Origin: JBARKJ01 sp049801375
Lineage (GTDB): Bacteria; Nitrospirota; JACRHJ01
Length of the DNA: 64,000 bases
Reading direction: 5' to 3'
NCBI GenBank assembly: GCA_049801375.1
Contig: JBARKJ010000042.1
Location: forward strand, 83,707-147,706
In this document: positions 58,114 to 64,000 of the stretch, piece by piece
How the letters are laid out: the number at the start of each line of letters is the position of its first letter
How positions within the stretch are numbered: position 1 is the first letter of the stretch
Translations under genes and position numbers: made by a program
Notes under the pieces: generated by a model
Told to the model about the DNA's origin: nothing
Databases searched by the model: none
Seen by the model: the letters and a program-made list of their open reading frames with translations, nothing else

Positions 58114-58865
58114 AACGCTGCGGGATGGATTTAGGTTCAAGGCAGGTAAAGCTCGTCTTGATCGAGAACGGCGTTGCCGTACTCAAAAAAAGCTTCGACA
58201 CCGCAGCGTTTTACCGCGAATACGGGAGGACCACGGACGGCGAGCTTTCCGTTGGGCTATCCAAACTCGGCCTGCCTGAGGATGTCCCGCTTACGGTAAC
58301 AGGCTATGGCAGAAACGCCGTAAAGGTAAAGGGCGCGAGAGTAATCTCCGAGGTAAAGGCGCACGCTCTGGGCGCGGTATTCCAGACCGGGCTTATGGGC
58401 TTTGTCCTCCTGGATATCGGCGGCCAGGACACCAAGGTGGTCAAGGTATCCGGCGGCCGGATGGAAGACTTTCTAATGAACGACAAATGCGCTGCCTCCT
58501 CCGGCCGCTACATAGAGAACATGGCGAACGTCCTTTCCATGCCTCTGGACGAAATTTCACGTCACTTTGGAAGACCTGTCCACCTCTCGGCCACCTGCGC
58601 CATATTCGGGGAGAGCGAGATAATCCAGAAGATGACCGAAGGGAAGCCGCCGGAGAATATTGCCGCGGGAATAAATTTGACCGTCGTGAAGCGCGTCCTG
58701 CCGATGCTGGCGAGGTTCCCGGATGGGCCGATTGTCTTTGCCGGAGGGGTCGCCAGGAATGCGGCGGTAGCTTATTTCATCAAAGAAAAGACGGACCGCG
58801 ACCTTGTGACCGTCCCCGACCCGTTATTCAACGGGGCTATAGGCTGCGCAATATTAGACAAGTAA
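58110..58865 (+). CDS. BcrA/BadF/HgdC-type activator ATPase
   Basis: 251 aa, the one-domain activator length. ASKHA motifs are MDLGSRQVKLVL near the start, LLDIGGQDTKVVKV and FAGGVARNAAV; the cluster cysteines are in MNDKCAASSGRY and SATCAIFGESEI, which bind a 4Fe-4S at the homodimer interface. It couples ATP hydrolysis to very low-potential electron transfer into its partner, encoded immediately upstream with a 4-nt overlap. Confidence 0.92.
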   Translation: MKRCGMDLGSRQVKLVLIENGVAVLKKSFDTAAFYREYGRTTDGELSVGLSKLGLPEDVPLTVTGYGRNAVKVKGARVISEVKAHALGAVFQTGLMGFVLLDIGGQDTKVVKVSGGRMEDFLMNDKCAASSGRYIENMANVLSMPLDEISRHFGRPVHLSATCAIFGESEIIQKMTEGKPPENIAAGINLTVVKRVLPMLARFPDGPIVFAGGVARNAAVAYFIKEKTDRDLVTVPDPLFNGAIGCAILDK

Positions 58866-58870
58866 TTTTC

Positions 58871-58899
58871 TTGCAAACCTGGCCTCACCTGTATATAAT
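58871..58899 (+). promoter_or_regulatory. Sigma70-type promoter of the radical SAM gene
   Basis: TTGCAA at 58871-58876 and TATAAT at 58894-58899, spacing 17; the ATG is at 58931. Confidence 0.6.
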
Positions 58900-58930
58900 C
58901 AATTATCCTTTCTAATACAGGCGGTTTCGA

Positions 58931-60364
58931 ATGTTATCCAGAATCCTTATAATCAGCACGAACCGGGAAATGTCCCCCCAGCCGGTGGCTCCGGCGGGCG
59001 CGGCATGGATCGCGGAGGCGCTTTCCCAGGCCGGTTTCGATACGCGACTTTTGGACTTATCCTTCGAAAAGGACCCAGTTCGCCGGGTAATAAAGGCGCT
59101 GAATGACTGGAACCCCGACGGCATCGGAATCTCCGTCCGCAACGCCGATAACGGCGACTTCCTCACTCCCCGGAGCTTCCTGCCCGGCGTAAGGGAAATC
59201 ACGGAAGCCATAAAAGAGAACAGCTCCGCGCGCATCATTATCGGCGGGCCGGGAGTCAGTATAATGCCTCGCGAGATACTGGACTACCTGGGACTGGACT
59301 GGGCGTGCATGGGAGAGGGCGAGGAGGCGGTGGTCGCCTTTTTCAATGCTAAAAAACCCGAAGACGTTGAAGATTTTCCGGGCATAGTCTCCAATAAATG
59401 CCTTCTCTTGTGGAATGAGCGCACCGATTGGATAAGCCCGGACACGGTCCGGCCAAAGCTCCACGGCTGGGTGGACGTTAAGAGGTATCTGAATTTCGAG
59501 CCCGTACTGCCGGTGCAGGGGAAAAGGGGCTGCGCGAACAACTGCCTGTACTGCACGTATAACCGCATCGAGGGGCGGTCCTGGAGGCTCCGGGAGCCGT
59601 CGGCGGTGGCGGAGGAGATTTCGGAGCTGATACTGCGCACGGGCGCCCGGACTTTCGAGTTCGTGGACAGCATATTCAACCAGCCCGAAGGTTATATGGA
59701 GCAGCTCCTGGAGGAGCTTATAAAGTGGGACTTGAAGGCGAAATTCCACGTATCGTCCATGACACCTAAGGGCCTGACGAAAAAGCAGGTCGTCCTGATG
59801 GAACGCGCCGGTATAACCGCCGTGGGAATCACGCCGGAGTCCGCCGCCGACGAGACGCTCTCCTCGCTGCGGAAGGGTTTCACGGAGGCGGAGGTGCAAA
59901 ATGCGGCGGACCTGCTCAAAAACTCGTCCATCAAGGCGCTCTGGTGCTTCCTCATGGGCGGCCCCAGGGAAAACGAACTGACCGTAAAAAAGACGCTTGA
60001 TTTTATAAACGGAAGGATCCCGTCGAAGGACAAGGCCTTTTTGACAACCGGCATCCGGATTTATCCGCACACCGGGATGCACGAACGGGCCCTGAAGGAG
60101 GGAGTGGTTTCACCCTCGGATTCGTTGCTTATGCCGACTTTCTATTTTACTGAAAAACTCTCGCCCGAAGAGATGAGGGGCATTATAAAGAGCCGCCTCG
60201 CGGACAGCGGCAAAGTTATTTTCCTTAGCGATACGAACTTCCCGTCCCTTGGCGCGCTTCGCTGGATGGGCACGAAACTCCGTCTCCCCTCGCCTTTCTG
60301 GAGCTATGCGAACTACATGAACCTGATGCTGTCCGGACGGCGGGTGATAAACAGGGCGTGGTAG
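58931..60364 (+). CDS. B12-binding-domain radical SAM protein
   Basis: 477 aa. An N-terminal cobalamin-binding-like domain (about 1-140; RIIIGGPGVSIMPREIL, ACMGEGEEAVVAFF) precedes the radical SAM core with KRGCANNCLYCTYN (C-x3-C-x2-C), VGITPESAADETL and FLMGGPRENELT. Many such proteins are methyl-, thio- or ring-forming transferases; no substrate is indicated by the neighbours. Sequence resembles the BchE/PhpK-like broad class. Its own promoter suggests a single-gene unit. Confidence 0.85.
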   Translation: MLSRILIISTNREMSPQPVAPAGAAWIAEALSQAGFDTRLLDLSFEKDPVRRVIKALNDWNPDGIGISVRNADNGDFLTPRSFLPGVREITEAIKENSSARIIIGGPGVSIMPREILDYLGLDWACMGEGEEAVVAFFNAKKPEDVEDFPGIVSNKCLLLWNERTDWISPDTVRPKLHGWVDVKRYLNFEPVLPVQGKRGCANNCLYCTYNRIEGRSWRLREPSAVAEEISELILRTGARTFEFVDSIFNQPEGYMEQLLEELIKWDLKAKFHVSSMTPKGLTKKQVVLMERAGITAVGITPESAADETLSSLRKGFTEAEVQNAADLLKNSSIKALWCFLMGGPRENELTVKKTLDFINGRIPSKDKAFLTTGIRIYPHTGMHERALKEGVVSPSDSLLMPTFYFTEKLSPEEMRGIIKSRLADSGKVIFLSDTNFPSLGALRWMGTKLRLPSPFWSYANYMNLMLSGRRVINRAW

Positions 60365-60535
60365 AGGTAGCCTAAGTCAATTTGACTTTTCAGGTAAATA
60401 AATATAGAATAGCTGACATGTTGGAGAAAGTATTAAACCGCCGGTTTGGCATTTCCACTTTGCTGTAATCCTTACAGCCCCTGTTGCGCCCCCTGTTGTA
60501 ACTCCCTGGCTTACAGTTTTTGAAAGGAGATTGAT
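60365..60535. other. Intergenic segment with several short inverted repeats
   Basis: Contains CTGTAA-TCC-TTACAG (60463-60477), a near-palindrome AAACCGCCGGTTT around 60435-60447 and a direct repeat CCCCTGTTG. No T-rich terminator or clear promoter. Might be an operator region for the next gene. Confidence 0.4.
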
Positions 60536-61423
60536 ATGCTTAAAAGCATAAAGAATTCCATTTATCATATTTTAATACTGGTCTTGAGCGCCGCGATTGC
60601 CATGTCGCTGCCATACACGGGAATGTTTATCGCAAACAATTACCGGGCATATTGGTCGTTGGTTGAAAGCCATAAGATTTATCTTGTTTCCGTCGAAGTT
60701 GCGGTCGCGGTACTCCTGATATTTGCTTTTAACTCTCTTGGAAAGAGCATAAGAAACAGGAAATTCGCTAAAATGGCCACGACCGACCTGGGCCTTATCC
60801 TTGTGGCGCAAGCGGAAAATATCGCTACGAAAAAACGTGTGAAAAAGCTCAAGGAACAGCAAGGCGTCGCAAGGGATATGCTGTTGGTCGGCTCAACGGG
60901 CTTCACTACGTTTGTAAGCCCGGACGGGGACTTGCACCGTGTAATACAGAGCTGCCGGGAAGCGAAGATAATGCTCCTGAACCCCTCCAGCGAGGGTGCG
61001 AATATCCGCGCAAAGAGTATCGCCGACCCTGACGTCACGCTTGAAAGTGTCCAGAATCAGATAATAAAAAGCGTCGGTTTTTTAAAAAACCTTAAAGCCA
61101 CGCAAAAAAACATAAGACTCAAGCTGTACGATGAGACCCCGTTTCTCAAGCTTGCCGTCCTCGGAGATTACGTATTTATGAAGTGTTATCACTCGGCGCT
61201 GAACGGACGGGACGTGCCCGAAAACGTCTTTAAACATTCGGCAAAGCATAGCAGCCTGTTTCATCTATTTTACGAATATTTCCTGTCTAAATGGCGCGAC
61301 CCGAATATACCGGAGTATGATTTTGACACGGACGAGCTGATTTACAGGGATATTTCGGGGAATGAATTTAAGCGGGAGAAATTCGCCTGCACTCCAAATC
61401 TATTGACATCCCCGCGATTTTAA
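60536..61423 (+). CDS. Two-TM protein with cytoplasmic domain, unknown function
   Basis: 295 aa with AGGAG 8 nt before the ATG. Two TM helices (about 10-32 and 47-66) are followed by a basic linker and a soluble domain (about 105-295). In that domain MLLVGSTGFTTFVSP, KIMLLNPSSEGANIRAKS, NIRLKLYDETPFLKLAVLGDYVFM and YHSALNG follow the strand order of PLD-like phosphodiesterase folds without HKD motifs. Such HKD-less PLD-like domains occur in signalling or defence proteins in some bacteria; no such partner is adjacent. No family was named; the assignment is weak. Confidence 0.6.
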   Translation: MLKSIKNSIYHILILVLSAAIAMSLPYTGMFIANNYRAYWSLVESHKIYLVSVEVAVAVLLIFAFNSLGKSIRNRKFAKMATTDLGLILVAQAENIATKKRVKKLKEQQGVARDMLLVGSTGFTTFVSPDGDLHRVIQSCREAKIMLLNPSSEGANIRAKSIADPDVTLESVQNQIIKSVGFLKNLKATQKNIRLKLYDETPFLKLAVLGDYVFMKCYHSALNGRDVPENVFKHSAKHSSLFHLFYEYFLSKWRDPNIPEYDFDTDELIYRDISGNEFKREKFACTPNLLTSPRF

Positions 61424-61432
61424 TGATATAAA
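61403..61432 (+). promoter_or_regulatory. Sigma70-type promoter of ndk
   Basis: TTGACA at 61403-61408 and TATAAA at 61427-61432, 18 nt apart; ATG of ndk at 61472 follows with AAAGGAGG. The promoter overlaps the end of the upstream gene. Confidence 0.65.
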
Positions 61433-61471
61433 ACTCTTTTACCAAACATTTAAAGGAGGCTTCGGACAGGC

Positions 61472-61897
61472 ATGTCAATTGAACGGACACTTTCGATAGT
61501 AAAACCGGACGGCGTCAGGCAGGGCAACATAGGCGGCGTCGTCTCTACATTTGAGAAGAACGGCCTCAAGATAGCGGCCATGAAGATGATACATATGGAT
61601 AAAAAAGAGGCGGAAGGTTTCTATGCCGTGCACAGGGAGAGGCCGTTTTTCGGCTCGCTTACCGATTTCATGTCCTCCGGGCCATGCGTAGTGATGGTGC
61701 TTGAAGGCGAGAGTGCAATAGCTAAAAACCGCGAGCTGATGGGCGCCACGAACCCGGCCAACGCGGCCGTCGGGACGCTAAGGAAGCTGTTCGCGACCTC
61801 CGTGGAGCAGAACGTCGTCCACGGCTCGGACGCGCCGGAAACGGCGAACTTCGAGATATCTTATTTTTTCAATGCGCTGGAGATAGTGGGAGGCTGA
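61472..61897 (+). CDS. ndk: Nucleoside diphosphate kinase
   Basis: 141 aa. ERTLSIVKPDGVRQGNIG and the active-site His H117 (NVVHGSDAPETA) are intact. It transfers the gamma phosphate between nucleoside di- and triphosphates. Isoleucine is almost always ATA in this gene, the local norm. It is 1 nt upstream of the Re-citrate synthase-like gene, so both are likely transcribed together. Confidence 0.97.
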   Translation: MSIERTLSIVKPDGVRQGNIGGVVSTFEKNGLKIAAMKMIHMDKKEAEGFYAVHRERPFFGSLTDFMSSGPCVVMVLEGESAIAKNRELMGATNPANAAVGTLRKLFATSVEQNVVHGSDAPETANFEISYFFNALEIVGG

Positions 61898-61898
61898 T

Positions 61899-63710
61899 TT
61901 GTATTACGAAGAGCAGGGTGAAAGCAGGAACAGGCTCCTTAAGGAGCACATGAAGTTCGAGCTCCAGGACATATCGGAGCCTAACCTGTTCCGGGAATAC
62001 TTCCCGTATTCGGAGGTGCCGAAACTCCCCTTTTCCGACCGGGTCGTGCCGAAAGAGCTCCCGAAGGATATTTTTATAACCGACACCACGTTCCGGGACG
62101 GCCAGCAGTCGCGCCCTCCTTATACTCCGCGGGAGATGGTCACAATCTTCGATTTCCTGCACCGGATGAGCGGCCCGAACGGCGTAATCCGGCAGACGGA
62201 GTTCTTCCTGTACTCGGACAAGGACAAGGAGGCGGTCAGGCTGTGCATGGAGCGCGGATACCGTTTCCCGGAGATAACCGGCTGGATCCGCGCGGTCAAG
62301 AGCGATTTTCAGCTCGTGAAGGAAATGGGCCTCAAGGAAACCGGCATACTGGTATCCTGCTCGGACTATCACATATTCCTGAAGCTGAACATGACCCGAA
62401 GCAAGGCGATGGAGCAGTATATCTCCGTCATAAAGGCCGCGCTCGATGCCGGCATCATTCCCCGCTGCCATTTCGAGGATATCACCCGCGCGGACTTCTT
62501 CGGGTTCGTGATACCGTTCGCCCAGGAGCTGATGAGGCTCTCGGCGGAGGCACGCATACCCATCAAGATCAGGGCGTGCGATACCATGGGCTACGGCGTC
62601 CCATATTCAGGCGCGGCTCTGCCAAGGGGCGTGCCGGAGATAATGTACTGCCTCAGGCATTATGCGGGCGTCCCCTCCGAACTCCTGGAATGGCACGGGC
62701 ATAACGACTTCCATAAGGGCCTTATCAATGCCACGACCGCATGGCTCTACGGCTGCTCGTCTGCAAACGGCGCGCTGCTCGGTTTCGGCGAGCGAACCGG
62801 CAATACTCCCGTGGAGGCCCTCCTCGTGGAATACACGAGTCTTCTTGGCGCGGCCAACGGCGCCGACCTCACCGCCATAACCGACATGGCCGGGTACTTC
62901 TCGCGCGAGCTTAAGTTCCATATCCCGACCAACTATCCGTTCGTGGGCGCGGACTTCAACAACACCGCCGCGGGCATACACGCGGACGGCGCGATGAAGA
63001 ACGAGGAAATCTATAACATCTTCGACACCACAAGGCTTCTGAACAGGCCTATGGGCGTCATCATCACGGACAAGTCCGGCATAGCCGGGATCGCGATGTG
63101 GGTCAACGGACATCTTGCCCTGTCGGGAGAGAAAGCGGTGGACAAGCGCCATCCCGGCATAGCGAAGATACACAAGTGGGTCATGGAGCAGTACGCCCAG
63201 GGCCGCACGACCAACATCTCCCGCGACGAGATGGCGGAGAAGGTAAAGAAATACCTTTCCGAGTTCATGGTCTCGGACTTAGACGTCATAAAGCAGAAGG
63301 CGAAGGATATCGCCGTTCATCTCATCGAGGCCGTGGTAGCGGAAGAGGCATCCAAGAGGATAGACAAAAAGGAGATGGAGAAGGCCCTCCAGAAGCTTTT
63401 AGACGAAAACCCGTTCATCCAGTTCGCGTATGTAGTGAATACGGACGGCAGGAAGATCACCAAGAACCTTACCCAGATAATCGACAGGGCCACCTACGAG
63501 CACTACGGCCTGGACGAGGACTTCTCCGACAGGAGCTGGTTCATAAACCCGATGAAGGACGGGAAGACCTTCGTGACGAACTTCTACACCTCGAAGATAA
63601 CAGGCGCGCTAGCCATAACCGTCTCCACGCCCATCAGGGACCATGAGGACGACATAATAGGCGTGCTGGGCATAGACATGAAGTTCGAGGACTTGGTAAA
63701 GGCAGAATAA
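61899..63710 (+). CDS. Re-citrate synthase-like enzyme fused to a PDC/Cache-like domain
   Basis: 603 aa from TTG at 61899, with GGAGG about 6 nt upstream. Residues about 20-470 are an HMGL/isopropylmalate-synthase TIM barrel with ITDTTFRDGQQSRPPYT (R66, D67), EWHGHNDFHKG and the EPNLFREYFPYSEVPK start, a combination I associate with Re-citrate synthase (Clostridium kluyveri type). Residues about 475-603 add a PDC/Cache-like fold: FIQFAYVVNTDGRK, DRSWFINPMKDGKTF, and IIGVLGIDMKFEDL. Such domains normally bind small carboxylates. It would condense acetyl-CoA and oxaloacetate to citrate, possibly with effector control. sdhC follows after a terminator. Confidence 0.82.
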   Translation: MYYEEQGESRNRLLKEHMKFELQDISEPNLFREYFPYSEVPKLPFSDRVVPKELPKDIFITDTTFRDGQQSRPPYTPREMVTIFDFLHRMSGPNGVIRQTEFFLYSDKDKEAVRLCMERGYRFPEITGWIRAVKSDFQLVKEMGLKETGILVSCSDYHIFLKLNMTRSKAMEQYISVIKAALDAGIIPRCHFEDITRADFFGFVIPFAQELMRLSAEARIPIKIRACDTMGYGVPYSGAALPRGVPEIMYCLRHYAGVPSELLEWHGHNDFHKGLINATTAWLYGCSSANGALLGFGERTGNTPVEALLVEYTSLLGAANGADLTAITDMAGYFSRELKFHIPTNYPFVGADFNNTAAGIHADGAMKNEEIYNIFDTTRLLNRPMGVIITDKSGIAGIAMWVNGHLALSGEKAVDKRHPGIAKIHKWVMEQYAQGRTTNISRDEMAEKVKKYLSEFMVSDLDVIKQKAKDIAVHLIEAVVAEEASKRIDKKEMEKALQKLLDENPFIQFAYVVNTDGRKITKNLTQIIDRATYEHYGLDEDFSDRSWFINPMKDGKTFVTNFYTSKITGALAITVSTPIRDHEDDIIGVLGIDMKFEDLVKAE

Positions 63711-63734
63711 ATAGCCAGCAAAATAAAGCAAAAA

Positions 63735-63800
63735 GCCGTGTCCGCATCCGTTTATCGTGTTAATAAAGCATGAAAAGCGGGCGCGGAAACGGCTTTTTTG
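63735..63800 (+). terminator. Intrinsic terminator after the Re-citrate synthase-like gene
   Basis: AGCCGTGTCCGC (63735-63746) pairs with GCGGAAACGGCT (63784-63795) with one mismatch and a 37-nt loop, followed by TTTTTT. A is repeated before the stem. Confidence 0.65.
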
Positions 63801-63869
63801 TTATACTTGATATTTAATTTCAGTAAAAGCCTTACGCGAACTCAAACCACGAACACGAGACGGGCTTTC

Positions 63870-64000
63870 ATGAAACCCTCCGACAACCTCTTCTGGCGCA
63901 GGCTCCATTCATTCACGGGCGTTCTCCCGCTCGGTGGGTTCCTGTTGTTCCATCTCTTTCAAAACTCGTATTCCTATGGCGGGCCTAAATTCTACGACGA
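63870..64000 (+). CDS. Succinate dehydrogenase cytochrome b subunit (SdhC-like), partial
   Basis: The first 43 residues are visible before the window ends: MKPSDNLFWRRLHSFTGVLP followed by LGGFLLFHLF. LHSFTGVLPLG...HLF is typical of the SdhC type with a heme-binding His, found in Deltaproteobacteria-like fumarate reductase/succinate dehydrogenase sets. The gene continues to the right and may be followed by sdhA and sdhB. Confidence 0.8.
   Translation, partial: MKPSDNLFWRRLHSFTGVLPLGGFLLFHLFQNSYSYGGPKFYD

Noticed and set aside
59057..60082. A 341-codon minus-strand open frame
   Set aside because: Opposite the radical SAM gene at 58931-60364.
60377..60568. 63-codon minus-strand open frame
   Set aside because: Overlaps the start of the unknown two-TM gene and lies in repeat-bearing intergenic DNA, no support.
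1..64000. tRNA, rRNA or CRISPR arrays
   Set aside because: None recognised by eye on either strand; a tRNAscan or Rfam search could still find one.

Overview
The window looks like chromosome from a Gram-negative, probably anaerobic or facultative bacterium. Outer-membrane assembly and lipid A genes (lptD, an HtrB/LpxL-type acyltransferase, a PagL-like protein) show the envelope type. A Re-citrate synthase-like enzyme, a 2-hydroxyacyl-CoA dehydratase-type protein with its ATP-driven activator, a RACo-type ferredoxin/ASKHA protein, two B12-binding radical SAM proteins, reverse rubrerythrin and an H-NOX-like protein point to a strictly or facultatively anaerobic, corrinoid- and FeS-rich metabolism. 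Many genes use ATA for isoleucine despite GC-rich DNA. A Desulfobacterota/Nitrospirota-like lineage fits, but this is inference; no rRNA or tRNA gene was recognised to settle it.

Layout: 1-4.7 kb (minus) holds a tightly coupled set: CorC-type membrane protein, malate dehydrogenase, methyltransferase, peptidase-U32-like protein and an SRPBCC protein cut by the window edge. 4.9-5.5 kb is a lone plus-strand H-NOX-like gene. 5.5-20 kb (minus) is an envelope and housekeeping block: UDP-glucose dehydrogenase, UDP-xylose synthase and a PagL-like protein; then rfbA-rfbC-rfbB-rfbD, lptD, folC, accD, a nitrilase homologue and secA. 20-27.5 kb (minus) carries pheS-pheT, cutA, a fused endonuclease V/HhH-GPD glycosylase, an M23 peptidase and a cold-shock gene. 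27.6-35.9 kb (minus) has nitroreductase, queH and ruvB; peroxiredoxin; a PQQ-type dehydrogenase; and an mglA-yebC-ruvC-ruvA run next to rlpA.

36-48 kb mixes strands and holds stress or membrane proteins (DUF1269, HdeD, DUF1579, DUF202, DUF2784), an ftsX without ftsE, a radical SAM/acyltransferase pair, reverse rubrerythrin, phosphomannomutase and cardiolipin synthase. 48-53.3 kb (plus) has the RACo-like protein and a MarR-EmrA-EmrB efflux operon with a perfect palindromic operator. 53.3-57 kb (minus) is radA and alr, separated by a small accessory island with two inverted-repeat-bounded cassettes (a split HTH-like gene and a DUF559 nuclease). 57-64 kb (plus) has the dehydratase/activator pair, a radical SAM protein, an unknown two-TM protein, ndk, a Re-citrate synthase-like enzyme fused to a PDC/Cache-like domain, and the start of sdhC.

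The least ordinary items are the Nfi-HhH fusion, the Re-citrate synthase-sensor fusion, the lone dehydratase/activator pair (possible double-cubane system), the DUF559 cassette, the nitrilase homologue with Gln for the catalytic Glu, the terminator in the corC leader and several apparently leaderless genes. All functions are from reading sequence and motifs; no database search was run.
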